Assembly (NCBI GenBank): GCA_029844215.1
Contig: CM056731.1
Span: forward strand, 82,108,992-82,172,991
Source: Przewalskia tangutica
Lineage: Eukaryota > Streptophyta > Magnoliopsida > Solanales > Solanaceae
Length of the DNA: 64,000 bases
Reading direction: 5' to 3'
Shown here in pieces: positions 1-11,128 of the stretch. A program made the translations under genes and the position numbers. The notes below the pieces were generated by a model. That model was not told the origin of the DNA. It saw only the letters and a list, made by a program, of their open reading frames with translations, and made no database searches. The stretch's first letter is position 1. The number at the start of each line of letters is the position of its first letter.

Positions 1-2938
1 CCGACCCGGGGCGGCTGATGCCTACACAGGCACCGTTGCCTGTATACATCGAGAGAATAGCGTGGAACATACACAACTTACAACATTTATAGATAATAAT
101 ATCACAGGCTAGCCGATAAGGCTGCATTCCATAAAATATGCTTAGCCAAAGAAAACTGTAAAACTCGGTTATTACTACCAAACCCTGACATGTGACTACT
201 GCACCTGCAGGAATAACAACGGTGGCGGGGCGGGGCCCGCCATACCTGAATGTACATAAATCTACAACATCGTGGGAAAGCGTACTAAAAGACAAGCCTC
301 GGAGAAATGGAGCTTCGGCGTCGATATGTGATCCTAAGAATGAGGATCCACCACTGCTTACCCTACTGCGGCGTGAACGCGGCCAGGAAGGGTCGATTAC
401 CTGATATGTACTAAGTATGTAAATCGGAAAATCGTAATTACATCATAAGTTTAAATCAAAGCGGAGACATGTAAGATAATAAAAATTACAAGACACAAGG
501 CCTTACTAACAATGAGAGTAGCGATAGTATCGTCTGACATAAAAATAGGAAGCTCACGATCAAGCGGACCATCCGCCCGCAAAGATCATTAAGCAATCCT
601 ACTCTTGGGACTATTTCACCCGTGATAGTCGCGTGGACCCGCATGAGGTATTCCTCGCATAGTCAGATCCGCCCGCATGGGACTATTTCACCCGCATAAG
701 TCCATAAGGACTCGCACGAGGTATTCCTCGCATCGTGGGTAGCAAATCCACGGAAACAGGTGGTATAACTATCTTGGGGATTTACCCCTCAATTATACTC
801 TTACCCTGAAGCAGGTGGTATAACTATCTTGGGGATTTACCCCTCAGATATACTCTTACCCTGGAGAAGGTGGTATAACTATCTTGGGAATTTACCCCTC
901 AGATATACTCTCACCCTATCTCAACCGACCATCATACATAAAGCAAGCAAGTTAAGAAATCCCCCTAACTTCTTATTCATATACACTCTCATTTTAGTTT
1001 AGTTAAGGCACTAACATATCTTTTATGAAAATCCGGGAATTTAACCCAAGTACTACATACTTCTACTCTTTAAAACAAATGACTCTTTTTAGTATAAAAC
1101 TTCCAAGATACTATTAACCGTAGTATCAAGTCAAAATCACTTTTCAAGACAAGTCACAATACCTTTAGAAATAAAGTTAGGTTTCTAAATCAACTGACTC
1201 CGTTTCTTATAAACCTTAGGCAATTGATGCCTTAAAATCAAGTTGCCTTTCATTAAATCAAGTCATTTATCTTTCCATAAAGCTAATATAACCAACTCCC
1301 CATAAAGTCGTTATATTCACTTTATACCTTAGTCAAGTACAATTTCCTATCCAAGGGACTTATATGTTTAAAACGGAACAAGTATCACATACTTTAAAAC
1401 TCTTCAAGTCCCTTAACTTTAATAAAACTTAAGACATCCTTAATACTTTCAAAGAAGTGAGTTAATCTCCTAACTCACCCGACTTGGCTATTCATAAAAC
1501 TAGTAAAGGATATCAAGGTTCAGACATCTACCGTACTACATACGTGTAACTAGTCATGCTTAAAAGATAGGAAAAATTCTACATACCTCTTCGGGTCAAA
1601 CCACTTGCCAAGTACAAAGTCCCGCCCGTAGTATGTCAACCTATAATATTCACAATACATCTATTAACGCCTTACTTCAAACGTAGAATATTATAAGTGT
1701 AAAGTCTCTAAATTCTACGGAAAATCGGACAACACCTCCTTTGTTTCTACTTACTTTGCCACATTTTTCAAGGCCGAATACAATACCAAACACGCCACAT
1801 TTAAGGCCCAATCAATGCAATCAACAATAGGGGATTACACGCCTACTAGACGTGTAAAATTCCGCCCCACAAACGATATCAAACTAATACAAACTACAAG
1901 TCCAATTCGGTCACATTGAGATGAAACAATACCAATTCTTATCCAATTTCCATTTCAATCAAAGTTGTTAGTATAACATGATAACAAGTCGCAATTGATT
2001 ATAACTACTATAATCTTCAAGTAAGTAACATGCGACGATTCTAATAAACGACCAAATTGTAATCCAACTTCACATGGCTTACATTATATTTTCGAATTTT
2101 TAAGGCTACAAGCAATCCATAATACTTATAAACTTCAACACATATACTTCATGCTAGCAACATGTAAAGCTAACAACAATATAAATAATCTTGTAACACT
2201 TTTAAGAGACAAGATTATACCTCAACGAATCTTAATCCAACTCCAAATCTGAAGTCGCTCCTTAGCAACTTAGAGCCTCTTCAAGACACTTCAATCCGCT
2301 AGTTGAGACCCTTAGAACAACACCAACAAATTTCCTTCAAATCTCCAAAAAAAACCTAGAAAGCAACTAGGTTTTCACCTTGCGACTAATACGAAAACTA
2401 TCGTTTTCCGAGATTTTTCTATTGAGATACACTTACAATACACTCAAGAACCTTGGTTTAAAGTGTGGAGCTAAATGGATCAGAAACAAAAAAAATTCTT
2501 TTTCCTTTTTGAGTGAACCCGAGAGCACTCTTGTTGCTCTTCCAATTTCTTGAAATTTTTTCTAAGTGTTGGACTCACTCTTGCTACTAGTAGTAATATA
2601 TAGGGACATGGAGGGTCAAGATGTAACCAAATGGGTGGTTTGGATGAGGTCTTACTAAATATCAAGACTTTGTGGACCCTTTGACTAAGTCAATTATGTC
2701 AAGCTCTCTACTTGCAAGACTTAGTCATCCTACAAAGGTCAAATGACCCTTTAGCCCTTGCTAAAATCGTCCAAGGCAACCATAAGGGGGGTGACACGTG
2801 TCGCCCTCCCATTCGTCACAATATTACGTTTTCCGACAATTTCATAATTCCGATAAATTTTTACAAGTCTCAAATCTTAACACTTATGAGTTCTTACGTA
2901 CGTTCTTAAAACATGTCTTGTAAATACGGGGTGTAACA
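1..2938 (-). mobile_element. Ty3/gypsy LTR 'a', minus strand, outer end cut by window
   Basis: Read on the minus strand the LTR starts at 2938 with TGTTACACCCCG and runs to the window edge, where the GC-rich sequence matches the terminal segment of the other LTRs here (GACCCGG, then a TATACATC block). Only a few bases of the GTGACA end are missing. A TATATATTA box lies about 0.34 kb from the LTR start (2589-2602). One covarying hairpin is present (1274-1330). It lacks the U5 block found in LTRs b, A, B, C, H and E. The neighbouring plus-strand LTR piece starts at the next base, so this LTR probably inserted into it; the other flank is outside the window. Long stretches have no coding potential. 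The LTR identity is firm, the subfamily less so. Confidence 0.8.
758..919. repeat. 54-bp minisatellite, 3 copies, in LTR a
   Basis: Three near-identical units begin at about 758, 812 and 866, each with GGTGGTATAACTATCTTGGG followed by a pyrimidine-rich tail. It sits in the late R/U5 slot where each other LTR family carries its own GC-rich tandem repeat. A looser repeat of about 70 bp (608-735, cores GGACTATTTCACCCG and GAGGTATTCCTCGCAT) adjoins it. Confidence 0.85.
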
Positions 2939-3638
2939 CCCCCGATGCGAGGAGTACCTCATACGGGTCCAAGGGACCTATGCGGACTACGGTAGTCCAG
3001 GATTAGGCTCGCATAATGATACTATGGGCGAATGGCCTTGCTTCGATCATTAGCGGCCTAGAAAAGACCGGTTGCGTTTCATCTATTTGCTCTTGTTTAT
3101 GCTGTGGCACTATGTGCGGTTAATTGAGTTGTTTCGTACGTATTTGTGAATTGGTTTTAAAATGTTATGATTTCATTTCGATTTTTACGCTTTCACATAT
3201 TTGGTACTGTTGTCATCGACTCCTTCGGAAGTGCGTTCATGCCGCAGGTAGAGGTACTCCGGTTGTTGATCCTCGCTCATAGGATCACCGTCCTGCTTTT
3301 GGGAAAGCCCCGTTTCTCCGGAGGCTTATCTTTTGGTATGATTCCCTGTCATTATAGGTTTATGTACATTCAGGGATATGGCGGGGCCCTGTCCCGTCAT
3401 AGTTGTTTTAAACTCTTAGAGGTCTGTAGTCCTGCTGTAAATGGGGTTTGTAAAGGATGTAACTGTCAGATTTTGATTTATATATACATGCTGAAAGGCA
3501 ACTTTTTCTTGGTTAGACTGTTTCTCATTTTACACTGTTCTATGTTTGTAAGTTTATATTCCGCTGGTTACTCTGATGTATATCTACTTGGGTGTCCGGG
3601 TAAGGCACCAGTCACGGGCCCGGGAACGGGTCGTGACA
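2939..3638 (+). mobile_element. Plus-strand gypsy LTR 3' part ('p')
   Basis: The segment ends with GGGAACGGGTCGTGACA, the terminal sequence of the Tekay-type LTRs here, and carries the usual pre-terminal blocks (GCTGGTTACTCTGATGTAT, then a gapped GC-rich terminus). Its 5' part is missing because LTR a abuts it. What follows is the middle of an opposite-strand LTR, not a primer binding site, so this is the right end of an element or solo LTR inserted into LTR b. Open frames in it are LTR sequence, not genes. Confidence 0.75.
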
Positions 3639-6078
3639 ATCATGGCCGCATACCCGTGGACCATCCATCGAGTCAGTATGCCCAAAAGTGATCAAGAATA
3701 ACATGACCGGCCCTCCATCGAGAGACGCGGTAGCATAAGGATACAATACTTGCACAACAAGGCTATCACAAGCAAACATAGGCAAGTTACTCACACTCAA
3801 GGTACTTTTATTTTATGCCAAAAATCCGGGTTTTATCCCCAAAGTACTACGTACTTAAACTCTTTAAAAAGATCCATTCCTTTCACAAAAGTCACATGAT
3901 ACTAACACCCGTAGTATCAAAATAGAGTAACTATCATTTTAAGTAAACCAAAACAATTTCCATACCTTCTTTTTAAACCAAATCAAGACAATACCATGTC
4001 TTCCTTTTAAACCAAAACACTTCTCCTTTTTAAAGTCAAGTAACCATTTTAAATCCAATAATAAAACTGTTCTTTTGTTTTCATAAAGTCGTTATAACTA
4101 ACTTCCCATAAAGCTATTATAACACTTTATGTTTTAAACCAAAAACACTTTAATTCCTCAAGTCTCTTTTTTTAGAAATCAAGTTCCTTGCTTTGGAATT
4201 TAAGAAAATCCATACTTGTTTATAATGATTCTTATTAAAGCAGCCATGATCTATAAAATGTAATACAATTTTGTCTTATCTTAGCTTCTATGCAGATGGA
4301 GGATTCTACTTGTTTTAATATAATTAATTGTCATTACTTTTTCCTTTATTAACGCTGCAATGGCTTGTTCGATACTTATTCCCATTCCCGAAATCCATAT
4401 AACTTATTCCTTCTTTTTTTTTGACCAAGTACTCATTACTCAAGAATGCGGATTCATAACTTTTTAACACAATTCAAGTTCTTTAACATTTCATATCAAG
4501 TCAAATATAAGTCAAGTCTCTTACCTTTTAAAATCAACAAACCATTCTTTTACCTACATAAAGTCGTTATAACTAACTTCCCATAAAGCTATTATAACAC
4601 TTTATGTTTTAAACCAACCAAATTCGTTTAGCACACGTACGTCTACCGTACTACATAGTTCACAACAATCATGCTAGAAAGGATAGGAAGAGGTTCACAT
4701 ACCTCGCGACGATTATCGACAATTAGCAAAAAGCTCCATATTACTATACCCCTGCTAGCCTTTTCCACCCTTCAAGTAGAATACGCTACTCGTAGTACTT
4801 CAACCTATAAAGGCCACAAAACGTCTATCAACTTCTAGATCTCTTCTTAGAACATTTCTAAGTACAAGGTTCCTTATTCTACGGAAAATTCGGCAGCACC
4901 TCCCCTGTATTTACTTACCACCACCTCTTTCAAGGCCCGATACCAATAGCCAACACGCCACATTTAAGGCGCAGTAATACAACAACTCAAAGGGGTTTAC
5001 ACGCCAAACTGGACGTGTAAAGTCCTGCCCCACAATATAATATACAGTCCTTACCTTATCAATCTTCCTTCCATATATTATATACTCAATTATAAACTAC
5101 AACAACATGTAATATCCAATTACAATAGAAGGACTAAGATCATTACCTCGATAAGCCCAAAATTATCCAAGATTTATAAGTCGATCCTTAGCAATGTTTA
5201 GCTCCAAATCCTTACGTTTCAATCCACACCAAGCAACCCTTAGAAGTTTCTAACCAACTTCTATTCAAGATCTAAGTCCAAAAAGTGAAGAACACTTTAG
5301 ACTAAAATTTGGTAAGTTTCGGCCAATGCAAGGTTTCAAGGCTAGGGGTGTGAAATCTTTTCCAACTCTTGGTACACAATCTTCCTAACACCCTAAGGAA
5401 GAACACTTAAAAGTTTAAGAATTTTTGGACAACATTAGCTCCTAAAATAAGCTCATGGCCGAGAGCTACACTCAAGAGGGAGGGAGTATTTTGCCTTGGA
5501 AATTATCTCAAGTGTGGATGAAGTCTTCACTACAAAGGGGGGGGGGGGTATTTATAGGGAAATCAAGGGCTAGGATGTGAGCAAGTGTGTGGTCTAGATT
5601 GGGACATGTGTGTGTGGGTCCCACCCACCACATGGCCAACAAAATCAAGAGACAAATGGCAAGGCCATTTCGGCCAAGCATGGACAAGTGGCTAGCCACT
5701 TGTCCCACCCATTTCGGCCCACATGGCCACCTAAGGGGGTGACACGTGTCTCCCTCCTATACGTCCAAAATATTTCATCTTCCGAAAATATCCGTAATGC
5801 CAAAAATTTCGAAAACAAAGCGGGCCCCACAAAACCGTAAATTTTCCCCGTGGGCCCCACGTGACCAAATCCGGAAATAAAATTCCATAATTCTATAATA
5901 ATCCAAGAAGTCCAAATACCAAATCTGGGAATCCAATTCCCATTAACGAACCTTTTTCCTTCACAAAATCCGGAAACTTTTCCGTCGAAAAATCACATCT
6001 TTCTTCCTTTCCAATTTTAATGTCGTATTCTCGTACGTACGTCCTCACATACATACACTGGAACTACAGGGTGTAACA
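3639..6078 (-). mobile_element. Gypsy LTR 'b', minus strand, truncated by LTR p
   Basis: On the minus strand it starts at 6078 with TGTTACACCC and has a TATA box at 5548-5560 (CTATAAATAC, about 0.52 kb in). It carries two nearly identical type I hairpins (4078-4135 and 4555-4612) and the conserved U5 block (4206-4395). Its end is replaced by LTR p at 3639. At 4712-4725 it has an uninterrupted version of the site into which element B inserted in LTR H, so it serves as an empty-site reference. No PBS or internal region is visible; beyond 6078 lies Athila-like DNA, its probable target. Confidence 0.8.
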
Positions 6079-6349
6079 TTATGTATTGCCGACAATTACA
6101 GGGGTGCAGACTTGCATCAGGCTACCCACAGTGGAAGCCAATAGTTTCGAGATCAAGCCAGCAATCCTGCAGATGGTTACCCCCCGTCGGAAGATCCCCA
6201 TATGCATTTGGAAAATTTCTTAGAGTTGTGTGCAACATTCAAATATAATGGTGTTACTGATGACGCCATTTCATAGAGTCTTTTCTTTGGTTTTATTTTT
6301 TGTTTAGTGCTTTACTCGAGGGCGAGTAAAGTTCAAGTTTTGGGGTGTT
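6079..6349 (+). mobile_element. Athila-like internal 3' tail with polypurine tract
   Basis: This stretch matches 7942-8212 almost base for base. It holds the gag segment for LPTITGVQTCIRLPTVEAN, the NGVTDDAI segment, then directly the 3' noncoding tail and the G-rich tract before the next LTR. It is the tail of a unit identical in structure to the one at 7589-8212, so the gag-to-tail deletion is present in both. Its left part was cut by insertion of LTR b. Confidence 0.75.
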
Positions 6350-7588
6350 TGTTGAGTCTATTTTATACACACACATTTGAGTCTTTTTTAGTTAGTATTT
6401 TCATGTTTTCTTTTGCGTTTAGTATAGTGTTAGGTGTGTTTTCTTTCTTTTGAGTCACAGCGGTCATAAAGGAGAAAATACTGCTTTTGAGGATGAAATT
6501 TCACAATAAAAGGCCAAGAAATCAAACCTAAGAAGTCCCGGGAAGTATAGAAGAAATCAGACGAAATCCGGATAAAAAATACACTGTCAACCGCACGGGG
6601 TCTACATGTATTAAAGCTCCGCGGCGCCAAAAGTCCAGAGAGCCTCTGATTTTCAGCACCGCGGCGCCAACTCGCGGCATGACGCCAGCTTTTTTTACAA
6701 ATTAAGTCGATTTTCAGAAGGGTAAAAGGGTCCGGAACGAGGTTTTTCTCAAATATAAAATCCTAAAACCCTGTCTTATTTGATCATGATACTTTGGAGG
6801 CATGAGCAAGATTAGAGACATCAAATTGTTCAAGTTCTTTTCCTTTTCTTTATTTAATTCAGTTTATGTTGGATATTAAATTAGTTCTTAGCATGACAAT
6901 GTTTAAGAGATAATTTCTTTATTAGGGTTTTCCGTTGAATCGCTTGAAACTCTTTCATAAGTTAATGCATAGTTATTGATTTCTTCTTCAGCTATATTAA
7001 GATCTATTCAATATTGTATTGATTGTTTGAAAATTAACTGATCACTAATTTTTATAACTTATATGATTTCGAATCAAAATTCTGAAATGTGAGATTTGAA
7101 TATATTGTAGTTGTCTAGACATAGGTTAAAATCGCAGACGAAAGTACCCCGATACTTGTGTAGTATTTAAGATTATTGTTCTTAATCCTCCTGTGTGGTA
7201 AAATCTATCATAGAAATATAGAAGGTTTCTGCATAAGGTTGAGTTTCTATATGTCCTAACCATAATATAGAACAGATTAGTTAACCTGCTATCTTAATAA
7301 GAAGAAGAGTCGTTAGCTTTGCATTAACAAGTGAAAGAGTTGATAGTTGAGGAGATTGGAAACCCTAATACCCATCATAACTGTTTTAAACCCTAAGTAT
7401 CATCACCTTAGTTTATTTTCTGCACTTTACTTAGTTATAATTCATAGTTTAAAATCTCAAACAAAAGAACGGTTACCAAATATATACCATAGATTAGATA
7501 TTCGGTACTTGACAAACCAGTCTCTATGGACGATAACTCGGTCTTATAAACTATATTACTTGAGTTAGCGCACAGAATTATCTCAACA
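6350..7588 (+). mobile_element. Athila-like LTR, 1239 bp
   Basis: The boundaries are a 7-bp inverted terminus, TGTTGAG at 6350 and CTCAACA ending at 7588, with a G-rich polypurine tract before it and an Athila-type primer site after it. It carries the GCGCCAA-rich block (about 6615-6690) often seen in such LTRs. Its 3' sibling at 8213 shares both ends but lacks about 550 bp from the middle. Confidence 0.85.
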
Positions 7589-7594
7589 AGTTTT

Positions 7595-7613
7595 TAGCGC
7601 CGTTGTCGGAGAC
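7595..7613 (+). promoter_or_regulatory. Primer binding site, tRNA-Asp type
   Basis: TAGCGCCGTTGTCGGAGAC lies 6 bp past the LTR end. It matches, with a few substitutions, the TGGCGCCGTTGCCGGGGA site typical of Athila/Tat elements. It fixes the plus orientation and the LTR boundary. Confidence 0.8.
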
Positions 7614-7743
7614 TGGCGTACTATCAATATCGAATTATCTAGTCTTATTTTTAATTTGGTTTTTATTTTACTTCTTTTTATTTTAGAACATTTTTGCCTT
7701 GATATGTTTGTTTGTTTTTGATCGATTTCAGGAAGCTTAGTTT

Positions 7744-8136
7744 ATGCAAAGCAGAAGAGGGGCAGAAACACTTGTCCCTTTTAACCCGGAGATCGAAAAA
7801 TTCTGCAAACAAAACAGGAAAAACAAAAAGATTTCTGATTCTTTAGCGATGGAAAATCAATAGAATCAGAATGAGGAGAATGATGAGTTACCGCCTGTCA
7901 TGAGACAAGTCCCACATCCTGCAGAGAGGAGCTTAATGGACTATGTATTGCCGACAATTACAGGGGTGCAGACTTGCATCAGGCTACCCACAGTGGAAGC
8001 CAATAGTTTCGAGATCAAGCCAGCAATCCTGCAGATGGTCACCCCCCGTCGGAAGATCCCCCTATGCATTTGGAAAATTTCTTAGAGCTGTATGCAACAT
8101 TCAAATATAATGGTGTTACTGATGACGCCATTTCAT
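7744..8136 (+). pseudogene. gag: Athila-like gag N-terminal fragment, broken
   Basis: The frame opens at ATG 7744 (MQSRRGAETLVPF) and reads to an in-frame TAG at 7861. It continues in the same frame through the conserved Athila-type Gag segment with PTITGVQTCIRLPTVEAN, FEIKPAILQM and, after a one-base shift near 8037, SEDPPMHLENFLE and NGVTDDAI. It then stops and joins the element's 3' tail directly, so the rest of gag and all of pol are missing. In intact relatives Gag forms the particle that packages the element RNA; this fragment of roughly 130 codons could not. The identical junction in the upstream copy (6079-6349) shows that the deletion predates the tandem duplication. Lineage call is from motif recognition. 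Confidence 0.75.
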
Positions 8137-8197
8137 AGAGTCTTTTCTTTGGTTTTCTTTTTTTGTTTAGTGTTTTACTCGAGGGCGAGTAAAGTTC

Positions 8198-8212
8198 AAG
8201 TTTGGGGGTGTT
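8198..8212 (+). promoter_or_regulatory. Polypurine tract of Athila-like unit
   Basis: AAGTTTGGGGGTGTT lies directly upstream of the second TGTTGAG terminus. This is the usual plus-strand primer position and resembles the AAGTTTGGGGGTG tract of Athila elements. Confidence 0.75.
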
Positions 8213-8926
8213 TGTTGAGTCTATTTTATACACACACATTTGAGTCATTTTTAGTTAGTATTTTCATCTGTTCTTTTGCGTTTAGTATAGTGTTAGGTGT
8301 GTTTTCTTTCTTTTGAGTCACAGCGGTCATAAAGGAGAAAATACTGCTTTTGAGGATGAAATTTCACAATAAAAGGCCAAGAAATCAAACCTAAGAAGTC
8401 CCGGGAAGCATAGAAGAAATCAGACGAAATCCGGATAAAAAATACACTGTCAACCGTACGGGGTCTACCCCGATACTTGTGTAGTATTTAAGGTTATTGT
8501 TCTTAATCATCCTGTGTGGTAAAATCTATCATAGAAATATAGAAGGTTTCTGCATAAGGTTGAGTTTCTATATGTCCTAACCATAATATAAAACAGATTA
8601 GTTAACCTGCTATCTTAATAAGAAGAAGAGTCGTTAGCTTTGCATTAACAAGTGAAATAGTTGATAGTTGAGGAGATTGGAAATCCTAATACCCATCATA
8701 ACTGTTTTAAACCCTAAGTATCATCACCTTAGTTTATTTTCTGCACTTTACTTAGTTATAATTTTTAGTTTAAAATCTCAAACAAAAGAACGGTTACCAA
8801 ATAGATACCATAGATTAGATATTCGGTACTTGACAAACCAGTCTCCGTGGACGATAACTCGATTTTACAGATTATATTACTTGAGCGATACGTACACTTG
8901 CGTTAGCGCACAGAATTATCGCAACA
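8213..8926 (+). mobile_element. Athila-like 3' LTR, 714 bp, internally deleted
   Basis: It shares the TGTTGAG start and the final 450 bp with the LTR at 6350-7588. The region equivalent to 6601-7147 is missing, and the junction near 8468 has TAC microhomology. The end reads CGCAACA instead of CTCAACA. No primer site follows, so it is the right end of the array. Target duplications cannot be checked because the left end is lost. Confidence 0.8.
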
Positions 8927-10144
8927 AATGCCAAAATATTATCATAATTGCTTTTACTTTTTCTGAAAAGAAAACATGATTCTCTTTCATATTTGGCTAT
9001 TTCTTATCTTGGAGGAAATTTTTTGGACATCTATAATTTGAAGAACTCCTTTCCACGACTACAACACAATAGCATCAACAATGTAGTCATTTAGAAAGTT
9101 TTATTTAGACGGCGATTTTTCTCGCAATAACTTTATAATATTTTTATATTAGTTTTATTATATGTATGTCAATTGAGCAAATTAATATCATATCATAAAG
9201 TCTTTTATATTTTTTTTATATTTTCTGATTTATCATCGTTATAGAATTATAATTATTAGCTTTCGCATGACCCTTTGGTACGTGGATTCCAACATATATA
9301 GTCCTTCACATCCCACGTGGTGCTAACGGGCTCATAAGATATGTTTCCATCTCCATCCTCGTCTCTGTCTTCGTATATCTTGCTGACGTTAGGAGTTTTT
9401 TCTTGAGATGATGTAAAAAAAGAGCTCATTCCAATGTGTTATTGTCAGAATTTCTTTGCTAAAATGGTAAAAACGTACAACAATCTGAGCATTTCCAACT
9501 TATTATGTAACGTCTGAATATCGACTATCTGTTAGTTTTACGTATACGGAAGGCACACCATTAGATCATGTCAGCTACATCTTTCAGCAGACTTAATATC
9601 TTATTTTTAAGTGTATTTTGTATTCAGACTTAGTAGCTTCACAACTTAGTCGGCTATGGGTTGTATGGGTAGATTTGGTATTTTGGTTAACGCTTCCACG
9701 TTTATCTATATATTGAGACTGTTAATAGCATTTATTCCCATTCATTAGTAATGTATGATCATAGCTTAGAGGATTCACCTATGGTAGTAGTTCGTTAAGT
9801 ACCCTGTTGCCGTCTAGTGCCGAATTTTTTTCGTGACAATGCTTCTTACTTTAAAACTTACTAATCTAGCTCATGTTTTCCCCTTACACATACGATATAG
9901 TTTAAATTCAAACAACAAATACGTATAATATGATTTTGATGAAAATAAAGTAATATAAGAGTCAAAGTCTCACTTGCCTTGAATATGAAAAACCTTTACT
10001 TCACCTAATCGCCCAAAATTATTCAAACGATCTCCAATACCCTTAATATTCAAAGTCATAATAACGGGTCCCAACTGAAAGTATGTATGTCCTAAAAACA
10101 ATCATTTCAGAGATAAATGTACTTAAATACATTCATATTGTTGA
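8927..10144. other. Unassigned AT-rich interval
   Basis: About 1.2 kb of AT-rich sequence between the Athila-like LTR and the copia LTR. I find no open frame of useful length, no PBS or purine tract, and no match to any other segment of this window. It may be old host intergenic DNA or a decayed element. A CACGTGG motif (about 9312) is probably chance. Confidence 0.5.
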
Positions 10145-10493
10145 TGTTGGATGGGATGTTGTGACAACATCTGAAAATACTCAGGACAACATCTTAAGGA
10201 TGTTGCCTACGATGTTGTAACAACATTCCTGACAACATCTCTGTAATGATTTTACCTATTCTTTCGGCCAAAACAGGTTATGTTATTGTGAGTAAGAAAT
10301 GACCTAGACAAGCTTACAATGATGTTGTGTTTAAAACGTGGTAAAAGAAACAATCAAAGCTTGGAGAAGAAGCAGCGTGAAGACCAAGTACAGAACGTTG
10401 AGATTTTTAAGGAGAAAGAATCGGTCCAAGTAGCTACCTTCTTTTACTCAACCTCCGCAACCAATCAGTAATGATTTCAAGGGAAGCTCTACA

Positions 10494-10503
10494 CTATAAA
10501 TAG
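10494..10503 (+). promoter_or_regulatory. TATA box of copia LTR
   Basis: CTATAAATAG followed by a GC-richer AGGGGAG stretch, about 350 bp into the LTR. It is the likely Pol II promoter of the element, with transcription expected to start about 30 bp downstream. Confidence 0.6.
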
Positions 10504-10949
10504 AGGGGAGTTTCAGAGTATCGACATCCAGAATTGAACGAGAGAATTTTCCAAGAGAGCTCTCGGATAATTATCTTAGAAACTGGATCAACACACCTAG
10601 CCTAAAGTAGTATAACAACATCTAGCCCCGCATTACAATTTCTATCTTTATTCTAAATTAAGCTTAATGTTCAAGCGATTGTAATAAAGATGTTGTATTT
10701 GTCTTTTTAGATCTTTTTAACTTTAGGCTGAAGTCATCGACGACTTCACTTTTGTTTGTAATTTATTTTTCATTTGTATTGCTCAATCTTGTAAAAAGAA
10801 ATTCATTTATAATTGTATATAATTTATACTATTCTTTTGGTCATTGACCATCAAGGGATATATTCATATATACCCTTGAAAATATAAATCTTGTGTCTCT
10901 TTACTTTTCCGCTGCATTTACTCTATAAAGGTTTATACTGTTTTATCAC

Positions 10950-10990
10950 AATGTTGCCTTAGATGTTGACACAACATTGAAGGCAACATT
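10950..10990 (+). repeat. Nested 41-nt palindrome near end of copia LTR
   Basis: Outer arms AATGTTGCCTT and AAGGCAACATT pair over 11 bp. Inside them ATGTTG and CAACAT pair again around a 3-nt loop. Related palindromes lie at 10155-10171, 10183-10208, 10211-10227, 12265-12293 and 12901-12939. Confidence 0.8.
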
Positions 10991-11073
10991 CAGAGACTGT
11001 TTTTGTTGTTCTAGTTGTTTCGAATTTTTATTCTAACGTATTGTTGCTTATCGTAACCCCAGGACCCAACAAG

Positions 11074-11085
11074 TGGTATCAAAGC
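11074..11085 (+). promoter_or_regulatory. Copia primer binding site (tRNA-iMet type)
   Basis: TGGTATCAAAGC starts two bases after the LTR end, the standard position and sequence class for a plant copia primer site complementary to initiator Met-tRNA. Confidence 0.85.
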
Positions 11086-11128
11086 CAACACTTGATACAA
11101 TAAGTGTTTGATTTTGAATATTACGGCT

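Larger units (their letters stand above)
10145..11071 (+). mobile_element. SIRE-like copia 5' LTR
   Basis: The right edge is fixed by CCCAACA followed by the primer site. The left edge is placed at TGTTGG (10145) because it mirrors the CCAACA end; 10139 (TGTTG) is an alternative. It has a CCAAT motif (about 10460), a TATA box, AATAAAG near 10684 and several ATGTTG/CAACAT palindromes. No 3' LTR is present because the element is cut at 14183, so it cannot transpose on its own. Confidence 0.7.

Noticed and set aside
3167..3691. 174-codon plus-strand open frame
   Set aside because: It lies across the terminal part of LTR p and into LTR b, has no domain and crosses an element boundary at 3638.
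11074..11085. tRNA-like sequences at the primer sites
   Set aside because: They are short complements to tRNA 3' ends, not tRNA genes; no cloverleaf is present.
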